Shown here in pieces: positions 1-8,509 of a stretch of 18,103 nucleotides of DNA (positions within the stretch are counted from its first letter, which is position 1; each line of letters opens with the position of its first letter). The position numbers were made by a program, and so were the translations under genes. The stretch lies in NCBI RefSeq assembly GCF_001949145.1, contig NW_019091400.1, forward strand, positions 933,115-951,217. Direction: 5' to 3'. This DNA comes from Acanthaster planci (lineage: Eukaryota > Echinodermata > Asteroidea > Valvatida > Acanthasteridae). A model generated the notes under the pieces. It was given only the letters and a program-made list of their open reading frames with translations, had not been told where the DNA came from and did no database searches.

Positions 1-494
1 AAGGGAAGTAACCTAGCCAGAAGTAGTAATCTGTAGCGCTAGGTCCTTCAGGCTCAGACTATTACTTAGTATTTTGTAGTATTGTGTAGTGTAAGCCAAA
101 CAGTATGCTTGGCGGTTAGGGTTAAGGACAGTTTGGTAAAAAGTTGGTCAAATGAACTTAATGAACCGAAGTCAGATTTACTCACATGCACTCCAGTCAT
201 TGGTGATTAGATATAGTTCAATGAACTACATTGTATTTAGGAATCGTTGTGTGAAGTTTGCTTCAATACGTTGCGCCACATTGGAGTGCAAAAATAAAAA
301 ACTTATGTCCTTCAGAAGGGAATGCACAGAAACCATGCTGAAGTCCTGTATGAGATAACAAAAGACAGCATTGTGAATTGACACATGTATACTTCACAGA
401 AATTGCGCGGTCATACCCATTTTCCTTAATATGAAAACTCTCGTCAGTCAGATACCTCTGTCAGTGCGTTTCTCTCATCTCGTCCCGTTCGCAG
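1..494 (+). other. CLCC1 intron, partial (left edge)
   Basis: No exon or RNA gene is visible. The upstream CLCC1 exon is not in the window. A 68-codon open frame at 152-358 has no family features, and I treat it as chance. Confidence 0.6.
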
Positions 495-668
495 AAGGTC
501 AAAAGCTGTAAGAAGGAACTACAAACCTGTCATGACAATTTAGCAGACTGTAAAGTGGTCTACGACAAACCCGTCAATTCAGAGGACTCCATGGAATCCC
601 CCTGTAAGCTGGAGCAGATGTTCTTCCGCCGGTTTGCCAAACATTTCATCAACCTGCTGATTTCCGAG
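495..668 (+). CDS. CLCC1: CLCC1-like exon A (lumenal Cys-rich helix)
   Basis: This exon has 58 codons in phase 0. The acceptor is TTCGCAG at 488-494 after a pyrimidine-rich tract, and the donor is GAG|GTCAGT at 668/669. It begins KVKSCKKELQTC, with three cysteines spaced exactly seven residues apart, then reaches FFRRFAKHFINLLISE, matching the lumenal segment after the signal peptide in CLCC1. A short helical or coiled segment with disulfides is the likely structure. At least one coding exon must lie upstream of base 1, since no start codon belongs to this frame here. Confidence 0.82.
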
Positions 669-3600
669 GTCAGTTTCTCATATTTCCCCGGGTTGCCATC
701 CTTGGACTGACACCCCCCCCCCCAAATCAGCACATCTTTGTGTGCACGTGGCATGCATATTGATCGTAATTGGAAGTCAAAGTGAATTCAAAGCTGTGAC
801 ACTGCATTTTGTCACAAATTGCCACAAACAGTGCTTTGACTAACCGATAGAATGGCAAATAATTGGTAACTAATGGTGGGAACAGTGGCCCACATGTAGG
901 TGTGTGCGTGCCAACAGCAAAGACTATTTCTAATGGTCGTGGTAGCAAGGATTGCTTGTGTGTAAAGCAGTCACCTCTCTTCACGGCGGTCCTGGGTTTG
1001 ATTCCCAGCCTGGGCCATATGTGAATAGAGTTGTTCAATAGTTCTCCGCTGCGCCACAAGAATTTTTCTGAGGGTTCCCTGTTTTGCCTCCCTCCACAAA
1101 AATCAACACTAAAGATGCCTAGCTGTGGTCCGTGGGTAGGTATGCGTCATTCGGCAGCTGCCTAAGGTGGCCTTAGGGGCCTAGAGCTGGACCAAGAGAG
1201 GGCGCTGTTTTCTTAGCAACGCAGGCTCCTGTGGTCTAAACTGAACTTTGCTGGTTTTCGACTAGGAAATGCACGCATTGAAGTCGCATCGCTATCAACA
1301 AATTGAACACTCCCAACCAATGCGGCTCTTTTAAACCGTATAGGGAGTGCTTCTGCTTCAGGCGGATAGGCCTTCAATTCAACCATACATGTTGTAGTTG
1401 AATTTTTCTATTGCACAGCTCATTCAAGCAAAATTGCATGAAATTTGCACTATATAAATAAATAAATTACATGTAATTATTAATGGGATGAGAATGAGTT
1501 CCAACTGGGGACACACAGGGTTCCATAAAGGAGCATTCCAATTGGAACAGGAGCTTTCTGACTTTCCAGACATTCCCCATTGGACTTTCTTCCCATTTTT
1601 ATCTTTTCAGGCTGATGTTGGTGAGGATTCCCCGCTGGTGGCTGAGGTCCGAGTAGAGCTGAGCAGCTACCGCTGGAACAAGCTGCGTCAGTTTGTCCAG
1701 CAGAAAGGGAAGGTCAAACTGGTGGACGCCCACGACTTCATGGTGGATATGCTTATGAGCGTCCGCCATGACAACGTCACGGAAAAACCCGGCCTGCTGG
1801 AAAGAATGACAGAAATGGACCCAAGGGACATCACATTTGTAAGATTATTATAACAGAAAACGCAGATATCCCCCTCCACCCCCAGGCAAAAAAGGGTCTC
1901 GTATCTCATGGGGACCTACTTTGGAATGACAGTTTGCATGTTGATCTCAGGGATGGCATTCCCTCAAATTGTCCTCATGCTCATGTTTCAAGGATTGTAA
2001 TTTAGAGAGCTAGTCAGAGTAACCAGATAGTCCATCCTGTGTTTCTCAAATATTCGACTGCCATAGCTCGATATTGTGGGAAAACTTGCATATGGAAAAT
2101 ACAGTCAATAGCACCGGTGTTGCTTAAAGTCTGGTGCCCTAAATCACAGTATGAAGTGACTGCATAGAAGTACCACCCTCACTGGCAAAGACAAAGAGAG
2201 GCTGGTGGCGACTATTTTCAACAGGAACCTAGAGTGCATGTAAAGACTAAGTACATGTGCGCACCTGCCAACCGAAATTGGCCACATGTATTTGGTGCGG
2301 CCGGCACCAGTCAGCGCACATATGCACACTCGCCCACCCTTACATATGTATACTTGTGGGGTGTTTCCTTTGTACTCGTGTTCAAAACTTTCACACAACA
2401 CGGAAAAAATTCCAAATCACTGCCATTTCAACCAAATTCAGTTTCCTGGGTTGAAATTTTGACCGTATGTCCCTTATATAAAACACTTCAATTTGCGACG
2501 GATGAATGGCACATGAAAATTCCTCCCTTTTGAGTAAATTTGAAATGTCTATTTCGTGAAATTCTTGTGGGGTACCACTTAAGTACCCCACAAGGATCCA
2601 AACTGGCCTTGTGGGGTACTTTCCATTGTTCCGGTACCCCACAAGGCGCTATGTACAAGCGCATGTACTTGTACTTGTTCAGTGGTTGTGGGGCACTCTT
2701 CATCACATATACACTGATTTTGTTTGCACTGAAAATGTTGTGGGGACAGACAGTACTCCCCACAATTTGGTCCCAACTTCCCTACTGATGGAAAACCTCC
2801 CCATAACACAGTAAGGGCCTACCCAGTGTGTCCCCTCCATAGGGATGTCATTTCAATGTGAAAACATGCCGTGATGATATTATCTTGTTCTTGCAAGCAA
2901 TGGACAGTGTCCATAGCAAGGGATATACTTTATTCAACGATCATATTGGCTCATCAAATGTTGATATTGTTTTTCTTTTCAAAGTATGCACTACTGTTAA
3001 TCCTCGGTGTGGTGGTAATCATATATGAGTCCAATACGCAGGCTTCCTGGTGGAAGCAGCTCTGTGCAGTCATGATGGTCATGTTCTTCATCAGCGTGTG
3101 CTGGAACTGGGTCTACCTCTACAAGGTAAGGCCCTAGCCGACCTTGAGATTTTGGTGAGGGAGTAGCCTTTGCACCTTTGTCTTCTATCAAGCTTGCGCT
3201 TCTAGTCACAGCAAAGAGCTGGGGCCATGACACTTAACTGTAGTTCAAGGTGAGATGTTTGTACTGAGGCACCTGCGGCAAGTTCAAGCAACAAGTTATC
3301 CATAGTTTGGTAAATGCCCCTCAATTGACTCACACTGAGTGACGATGGGATTTTGCAAAAAATGGTTGAGATAAGATCCATTGAGTGGGACTGTATCATA
3401 CTCGCGCTTTGGAAAGGAGCAGTTGACCGAGGGTCGAACTACGAGTACAAGTTACACTTGATCTTGCTCTAGCGTGCATACACAAGTAATGCCAGGTTAA
3501 ACCTCCCTCTAGTTGACTATTGATCCTTGATTGATTTTTAGCTGTAGGTTTAAATCTTGAATGCAGTCCAAATATGTTTGGGACACTATCCAGCAAGCCA

Positions 3601-6600
3601 GTGTTTAAGTTCGTTATTCCAAGTGACATCCTTTTCCCCCTTTAATACAGAAAGAGTTGGCAGTTAGGATATCCACAATGCACAAGGGACAAGACATGCC
3701 ACCTGAGTGTATGCCAGACAAGATGACCTGGTTGGACTCCATTAAGGAGGCCTTGCGGAAGCAGCTGACCTTTAAGAAAGACCCTTGCGATGTTTACCAC
3801 GAGAATGTGCTGGTGGATCCCATTTACGAGGTGCCACCAACACGGGTAGGTATAACGTGCCACACAGGGAAATTGGATACGGGAAGGGGATATGTCGGTA
3901 AAGTGCATGGGGCTACAAATGCAAGAGATGAGTAGGGTCTACGGACAAAATTTAACTGGCCGTATTTGAGAATCAACTGCACATAGGCCAGTTTATAGTC
4001 GGTCTTGCCACTGAAACTTAACCTTTGATCATCTCTCGTGTGGTCCAGAATTGCATCTAAAGCACTAGCTTCTGGCACTATCCGGTTTGTAAGTGACTTC
4101 ATCACAAAGGTGGATGCGCCACGATTTGCAGGCTCTCATTGGACAATCGCTGAAGTTGCGCGTTAACTTCCGGTTCCCTGTAAACAGCGATCAATGCATG
4201 TAACTCTATGTGCCGTGCACATGTGCAGTGGGCGTGGTTTAAACTGAAGTGACGTCATACAAACCGGATTGATTGAAATTTGACATGGTTACTGACCTAA
4301 CATTTCATGATTTGGGCAGTGGCCTGCCTATGCACTACCCTAATAGTCTCCAGCATCCAGTGACCATCAGCATCTGGTGTTCTCCATAGGGCGATCAACC
4401 GTAAACCAGCAAGAAATGCAGTTTTGAACTTCTTATCAACAGGCAATTGTACACACCCTTTCAACTATGTTCATGGAGCCGCTGAAGACCTTAGGCAAGC
4501 AGGTGTCCAGCTTCCACCGCGAGCTCCTTCAGGATCTGCCCTACGCCGCCTGGCTGCCCGCCTTGCTGACTGTCTACTTATCCCTGGCTGTTGTGTGCGT
4601 ACTGATGTGCTACTGCCCTCAGCTGGCCCACAGGAGAGACAGAGGGGCTTGGGAGAGAGTTCGCGAGTTGGAAGCTCAGCTGAGAGAGAGAGATGCTGTC
4701 AATCACAGACAGGGTAGGCTCGAAGAATTTGAGGTAGGTGTGTCAACAGTTGGGGTCTCCTCAGAATACGTTCTAGTAGTGGTGGGATTTTCGATTATCT
4801 AGTTTTAATTCTGCTATCCGATTCCGAATTTCAAAACCGGTTATCCAAAACCAAACAAAAAACGAACAACTAACCTTTATCGCAACAATTGTTGCCTTTG
4901 ATTGATACTGGAAAAAGAGGTATCCACTCAATAGTGAGAACAAAACCTTAACAGATAAGCTGCTTGTAAGCGCAAACATGCTGCTATATCATCACACAAC
5001 AATCCAATTCAGCCAGTGGGCGCCTTTGATCTGTTGTGCGTATTTATTGACTTGTCACTACGATTGGGATACCTCACGAGGGCCGAATCCTCCGTCCCAT
5101 GTGTTCCAAGTTCTGAATTATCGAATGTCGCAACTACAATTATGGGACTTTTAGAAAACGCTGTAAACAGACCAGCCCAAACGATAACAACGGACGAACC
5201 ACAGTGTGACGCCCATCATGTGCAAAATCGATGCATGTGGAGAGCTCTTGCGCAGTTGGATGTTATCGAGAAATTAGGGGGTACAAGCACAAAGCATAGA
5301 GAATATGAAAAACGACTGGAAGAAAGACTAGGGGTGTTGCAATTGAGTAATTAGAACTACCCCTCTAGGCAATTGCTACACGCTGTGTATGGCTAGCACC
5401 TTGCAATATTGTGGTTTGGTGAAAGTTACATATGTGAAGTCTGCTTAAAATTGTGCCACAGCCAGGAAATAAACATTTGTGAAAAATTCGTAGGAATATG
5501 CATATTTTGAGACAAGACATATTACTCGTTGGGCCGGGCTATGAGCATGATGAGTATGATGTGTGAGCCCACTTTTCGTGCAGGTACAAAATTTGTTTTG
5601 TGTATGAAAGTGTTCAGTCTTACGTTATAAGAACTTTTTGCATGTGAATTTTTTTTTTTTAAATCGTGCCAATCCTTGTCATAATAAGCACAAATCCAGT
5701 GGAATTAAGTGAATTAAGAAATTCACTAGGTCATCTGTGTGTCCTTAATAAATTGTCAGTCGTCATTAAGGACGACTTATTAACCACTTCCTGTTAGGGA
5801 GCCCGGTTTTGGGCATGGTGTGTTTACACCCAGAGCCGGGGTGCCCGGTTTCGGACAAAAGAGCTGGTCTGTGTAACAAAAGACTGTTCTCAGAACAAAG
5901 GACCTGCTGCTGGGAAATGCCGTCTTTTTTGACTTCAATTTTTCAAAGGTAATTCAGCACTGTTTTGAAACAGTATACCACTGTTTTGGGCATAGCGCAC
6001 CCGCGAATTAGCACCCCGGACAAAAGTGCTCCAAGGCCCCATTGATGAGCAGCACAGCACCGCTACTGGCATTCACCCGTAACAAAGGAAATTATGCAAC
6101 ACCTCACAATTCTGGGCTCTCTTTTACAGGGCTGCTGCTAGGCCTGGGCTGAATACTCGGGTGTCAGTGAAGGTTGTAGAGTAGCCACCAGACAGTCGTT
6201 CATGTGGGTGTAAACAACCTGTAAATGAACACATGAATTTTTGATGAATTTTGGAAACGGAAAATCTTGAAAAGGTCCCGCCATCACATCCCGCTCAAGA
6301 GAAATCCACCCAGCAGGTAGTGGTTAAAATTCATGAGATTGGAATTGCAAAAATGGCTGGGCCTAAGGCATTCATTTCATGGATGGTGCTATATAGTACA
6401 AAAGAACCAATTATTTTTCCACATGTACTGGGCCCCATTATTTCACATGAATCTGGTCATGAATGTTTGTCCAAAAAGTCACATTTACCTGAGATTTCTG
6501 TCAATGTTACATTGAGTTAAGTGTACGAGGATTGTTGTAAATTTTATAAAATATAATGTTCGCCAAACTATGAATGATGATTTCAATGATAAGAAAAACG

Positions 6601-8509
6601 TTATTTTAGTGACAATTACATGTACATTTTGACACATCTGATCTATGTAAACTAAAAAGACACTGATTTAGTTTTTGTAGAGTGCAAATAATATTTACCT
6701 ACCAAGTCTACAATTGTAGAACCCGCTCTGGCTGCCGCTAAATGGAAAAACTTCATAATCGTCATGCCATGTGAGTTGTTAATGCTTTGAAAAGGTCAAC
6801 TAAAACCGGATAACTGGATAATCACTTTTTCAAAATTTGGTTAACCCAATTTTGAAAATATCTGATACCTCCCACTGGTAACAACTTGCTCCTAAGTATT
6901 CTGAGGAGACCCCAATACCTTAATGGCAGTGCACTTACAGTATGCTGTACACATTCTTAAACATGAGGCGTGCATAGATTTTGTTGCAAGTCACCCTAGA
7001 AGCCAAAGGGGCATTGAATGTACATGTATGTGCATGTTATGCTTGTACCTTTACAAGAAGTGGGTAAATGTAACTAGTTGAATTAATCACACAGTTTATA
7101 CAGAGCTTCAAAGAGATGCCTGGTACTGTGGTCTGGAAACAAGTCAAAGATCAACAGAAAGAATACCAGGAAAACTGAAAGGAACAATTTTTAAGGCCTT
7201 TTTCATCAACTTGTAACAGTTTAAATAATGACATTGTTATACACTACTCAAAAGAATGAAAGGGACAAGAGAACAGTATGTTTTGTCATGGTTTATATGG
7301 GCTACCGTTAGAACAAAAGGCAGTAAAGTTATGTGACAACACCTGAATGATTTTCACACAACTTTAATGCCTCTTGTTCTAACGGTAGCCCATATAGACC
7401 ACAACAAAAACATACTGTTCTCTTGTTCCTTTAATTCTTTTGAGTAGTGTATGTTTTATACTGGCACTAAAGCAGTAATTCATGAGATAACTACTTCAGG
7501 TTAAAATATTTGCCGATGTGATGCTGTGCAAGAATGAACATTATGCATGTCACCCGTTAATTATCTGGATTTGCTGCAGCCTCGGAGGGAAGACCAAGTC
7601 GCACCGCCACCCCCAATGCCAGCTTTGAACCTCATCATCAACAACAGACCAGCGGAAGACATCCTGGCCGGTCAGCCACAGCACCAAATGCATCCGGAGG
7701 AGCCTCTGGCTGTAGAAAGACCGCCTGCCAGGCCGAGGCGGAGGCCACATGTCAGCAGTGAATCGGATGCTGTCCAGGACCATCCACAGCGACAGCCTCT
7801 TAACTTGGGCTCGCGCAGCGCAGACAGTGCACCCTATCAAGGTGATGTGTCTGGGGATGATGACTCCTCAGATGAGGCAGATGGTCGCCAGGGGCAGCGT
7901 CCCAGAGCCCCTGATGAGAAATACGGGACCAGGAGGACAGAAATTCAGGGACAGCCTGTAGAATGCCCCAACTCGGAGCTGGATTCTATGGAAGAGCGCT
8001 CAACTGTTAAGCCGAAACCGAAAGTGCAAGGTCTGTCAGGAACAAAACCGAGGCAGAAAGTCAGGGTGGACAAGATGGCATCGAAGGGCGACAGCCACCC
8101 AGACGGTGGAAGATTGGGAAAGAAAGGCACTGCAGGAGGAGCAGGGCCGAAGGCAAAAAACAGGATGGAGAAGCCCAAGCCGGGAGAAGTGCCAGCTGAG
8201 AACATGTCGGCTTCAGTCACTCCTGCCTCGTCCACGGACTCAGAGCCATTCTCGGCCTCAGTCCCTGGTCTGGACAGCCCATCAAGTGTGTCGGTCATCG
8301 AGGGAGACTCCACCCCTGCCTCTGGGGGCAGTGTGGATGGCGATTCGCACCTCCGGAGTCTAGGGACATCCTTGAGCGGGAGTATTGACATCATCGAGCC
8401 CCTGGGTGCTACAGGTGGAGCAGAGGGGGAAAAGAACGAGGAGGGGAACGATTCGGACGAGTTCGAGGTCCTCTCCAGGGAGCAGTGCCAAGATGAACCC
8501 ATGAAGTGA
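495..8509 (+). CDS. CLCC1: CLCC1-like ER membrane protein, six exons, 5' partial
   Basis: Joined exons 495-668, 1611-1838, 2985-3125, 3651-3845, 4443-4733 and 7580-8509 give 652 residues, every junction in phase 0 with GT-AG borders. Seen: Cys at 5, 12 and 19; membrane segments near 135-149, 160-180 and 284-304; WNWVYLYK at 174-181; a lumenal loop with Cys 201 and Cys 227 (DPC) ending in VPPTR 242-246; FMEPLK at 256-261 starting an amphipathic helix; a charged coiled coil at 312-343; then a long disordered tail. This order and these motifs match CLCC1 (MCLC). The family is known as an ER-resident anion channel affecting ER ion balance, with fold similarity to the nuclear-envelope proteins Brl1/Brr6. 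The signal peptide and first residues are missing because they lie left of the window. The tail is longer and more variable than in vertebrates. Family assignment is firm; channel activity here is inferred. Confidence 0.9.
669..1610 (+). other. CLCC1 intron A-B
   Basis: This intron contains a run of 13 C at 710-722, the tRNA-derived SINE at about 931-1110, and a following AG-GGCGCTGTT stretch near 1196-1212 of a kind common in invertebrate repeats. No coding sequence is recognised. Confidence 0.75.
931..1110 (+). repeat. tRNA-derived SINE
   Basis: A pol III B box, GGTTTGATTCC (995-1005), sits downstream of a weak A-box-like TGGTCGTGGTAGC (934-946). It is followed by a non-tRNA body reading AGTTCTCCGC...TTTTTCTGAGGGTTCCCTG...TTTTGCCTCCCTCC. 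The body resembles, loosely and from memory, the central 'V-type' domain found in several SINE families of fishes and invertebrates. The borders are approximate, no flanking duplication was identified, and the copy looks old. Confidence 0.6.
1611..1838 (+). CDS. CLCC1: CLCC1-like exon B (lumenal domain before TM1)
   Basis: This exon has 76 codons, phase 0 at both ends. A strong acceptor (TTTTTATCTTTTCAG ending at 1610) and donor TTT|GTAAGA at 1838/1839 bound it. It is soluble and helix-rich (YRWNKLRQFVQQKGKVKLVD, then DFMVDML) and ends with DPRDITF, which leads into the first membrane segment as in CLCC1. An open frame continues upstream from an ATG at 1488, but that stretch is intron: it contains the pyrimidine tract and has no family similarity. 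Confidence 0.85.
1839..2984 (+). other. CLCC1 intron B-C
   Basis: This intron carries the GTGGGG hairpin cluster at 2564-2765 and a small palindrome TGGTGC-GGCCG-GCACCA at 2293-2309. Overlapping open frames on both strands between 2144 and 2814 mirror one another through these inverted repeats and have no protein features. Confidence 0.75.
2564..2765. repeat. Cluster of three GTGGGG hairpins
   Basis: Hairpin 1 has arms CTTGTGGGGTAC (2564-2575) and GTACCCCACAAG (2583-2594), perfect over 12 bp with a 7-nt loop. Hairpin 2 has arms GCCTTGTGGGGTAC (2606-2619) and GTACCCCACAAGGC (2634-2647), perfect over 14 bp with a 14-nt loop. Hairpin 3 has arms TTGTGGGGA (2738-2746) and TCCCCACAA (2757-2765). 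Arms of different hairpins can also pair with each other. The origin is unknown. Confidence 0.8.
2985..3125 (+). CDS. CLCC1: CLCC1-like exon C (TM1 and TM2)
   Basis: This exon has 47 codons, with acceptor TTTTTCTTTTCAAAG ending at 2984 and donor AAG|GTAAGG at 3125/3126. It encodes two hydrophobic segments, YALLLILGVVVIIYE and LCAVMMVMFFISVCWNWVYLY, separated by the short polar loop SNTQASWWKQ. WNW(V/M)YLYK at the end of the second segment is a hallmark of the CLCC1 family. Phase 0 is kept. Confidence 0.9.
3126..3650 (+). other. CLCC1 intron C-D
   Basis: No repeats, RNA genes or coding islands are recognised apart from the splice signals at its ends. Confidence 0.7.
3651..3845 (+). CDS. CLCC1: CLCC1-like exon D (lumenal loop with conserved cysteines)
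   Basis: This exon has 65 codons, with acceptor CCCCCTTTAATACAG ending at 3650 and donor CGG|GTAGGT at 3845/3846. It has MPPECMPDKMTWLDSI, then KKDPCDVYHENVLVDPIYEV and PPTR. The two cysteines (residues 20 and 46 of the exon) and DPC..Y......LV.PI..VPPT are the most conserved CLCC1 block. They probably form the lumenal disulfide known in the related Brl1/Brr6 fold. Confidence 0.92.
3846..4442 (+). other. CLCC1 intron D-E
   Basis: No coding sequence is seen. Between 4131 and 4257 lie an inverted CCAAT (ATTGG, 4138-4142), GGGCGTGG (4230-4237) and a full CRE half-site pair TGACGTCA (4250-4257). These could be regulatory or part of an unrecognised repeat. Confidence 0.65.
4443..4733 (+). CDS. 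CLCC1: CLCC1-like exon E (amphipathic helix, TM3, coiled coil)
   Basis: This exon has 97 codons, with acceptor CTTATCAACAG ending at 4442 and donor GAG|GTAGGT at 4733/4734. The order is FMEPLKTLGKQVSSFHREL (amphipathic), DLPYAAWLPALLTVYLSLAV running into VCVLMCYC (third membrane segment), then basic HRRDR and a heptad-like region WERVRELEAQLRERDAVNHR. A second possible donor, AGG|GTAGGC after 4713, would leave the codon split and does not fit the phase-0 exon at 7580, so 4733 is preferred. Confidence 0.9.
5013..5354 (+). CDS. Unrecognised open frame; possible alternative 3' terminal exon
   Basis: I do not recognise this protein. The frame is open from 4959 to TAG 5352-5354; the first ATG is only at about 5142, so a normal start is lacking. 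CCAATTCAG ends at 5012 and could serve as an acceptor (weak pyrimidine tract). Spliced there it would follow the CLCC1 donor at 4733 in phase 0 and add 113 residues. It has a hydrophobic start (FDLLCVFIDLSLRLGYL) and a charged helical end (CMWRALAQLDVIEKLGG, then KHREYEKRLEERLGVL). Third codon positions favour A/T, unlike the G/C-ending CLCC1 exons, which suggests a separate, possibly mobile-element origin. AATAAA lies at 5468-5473. It may equally be non-functional. Confidence 0.35.
   Translation, partial: PVGAFDLLCVFIDLSLRLGYLTRAESSVPCVPSSELSNVATTIMGLLENAVNRPAQTITTDEPQCDAHHVQNRCMWRALAQLDVIEKLGGTSTKHREYEKRLEERLGVLQLSN
5468..5473 (+). promoter_or_regulatory. Possible polyadenylation signal AATAAA
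   Basis: AATAAA lies 114 bases after the TAG of the 5013-5354 open frame, within the CLCC1 intron. It would allow premature 3' end formation if that frame is used as a terminal exon. The hexamer occurs often by chance in AT-rich DNA. Confidence 0.3.
7242..7449. mobile_element. Palindromic MITE with TA target sites (Tc1/mariner-type)
   Basis: The element starts CACTACTCAAAAGAAT and ends with its reverse complement ATTCTTTTGAGTAGTG, flanked by TA at 7240-7241 and 7450-7451. The arms run about 95 bp each with few mismatches (for example TATATGGGCTACCGTTAGAA on one side and its complement on the other), leaving a short centre near 7343-7357. There is no transposase. TA duplication and full-length palindromy fit a non-autonomous fold-back element mobilised by a Tc1/mariner-like transposase. 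It is recent enough for the arms still to match closely. Confidence 0.85.
7580..8509 (+). CDS. CLCC1: CLCC1-like last exon (disordered acidic C-terminal tail)
   Basis: This exon has 309 codons plus TGA 8507-8509, with acceptor GGATTTGCTGCAG ending at 7579 and the frame continuing in phase 0 from 4733. The frame is also open back to an ATG at 7547, but those bases look like the intron end. The tail is rich in Pro, Ser, Asp, Glu, Gly and Lys (AAPP-type start, DDDSSDEAD acidic patch, Lys-rich middle), with no fold I recognise. It is likely a cytosolic disordered region with many phosphorylation sites. Near the end is DSDEFEVL, which fits the LC3-interacting core pattern. Assignment to CLCC1 rests on phase, strand, position and the family's known disordered tail, not on sequence similarity. 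Confidence 0.78.
   Translation, partial: PRREDQVAPPPPMPALNLIINNRPAEDILAGQPQHQMHPEEPLAVERPPARPRRRPHVSSESDAVQDHPQRQPLNLGSRSADSAPYQGDVSGDDDSSDEADGRQGQRPRAPDEKYGTRRTEIQGQPVECPNSELDSMEERSTVKPKPKVQGLSGTKPRQKVRVDKMASKGDSHPDGGRLGKKGTAGGAGPKAKNRMEKPKPGEVPAENMSASVTPASSTDSEPFSASVPGLDSPSSVSVIEGDSTPASGGSVDGDSHLRSLGTSLSGSIDIIEPLGATGGAEGEKNEEGNDSDEFEVLSREQCQDEPMK

Larger units (their letters stand above)
4750..6915. repeat. 20-bp perfect inverted-repeat pair, about 2.1 kb apart
   Basis: TTGGGGTCTCCTCAGAATAC at 4750-4769 recurs as its exact reverse complement at 6896-6915. Beyond the 20 bp the two sides share only loose blocks (GTGGGA, TATC, GGTTATCC-like motifs). The pair may be the ends of one DNA transposon or two diverged copies of a dispersed repeat in opposite orientation. 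No target-site duplication is evident. Confidence 0.6.
4734..7579 (+). other. CLCC1 intron E-F (longest intron)
   Basis: This 2.8-kb intron holds an open frame at 5013-5354 with a downstream AATAAA, a 20-bp perfect inverted-repeat pair (4750-4769 / 6896-6915), small hairpins near 5708-5773, and the palindromic element at 7242-7449. An 89-codon open frame near 6251-6520 begins at TTG and has no recognisable features. Confidence 0.7.

Noticed and set aside
152-358. 68-codon frame in the first intron segment
   Set aside because: Its composition looks like random AT-rich DNA and it has no splice support.
2144-2814. Several overlapping 65 to 99-codon frames on both strands
   Set aside because: They run through the inverted GTGGGG repeats, which create mirror-image reading frames; no codon bias or domains.
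6251-6520. 89-codon + strand frame in the last CLCC1 intron
   Set aside because: It begins at TTG, has no acceptor in suitable phase that I could support, and has no recognisable features.
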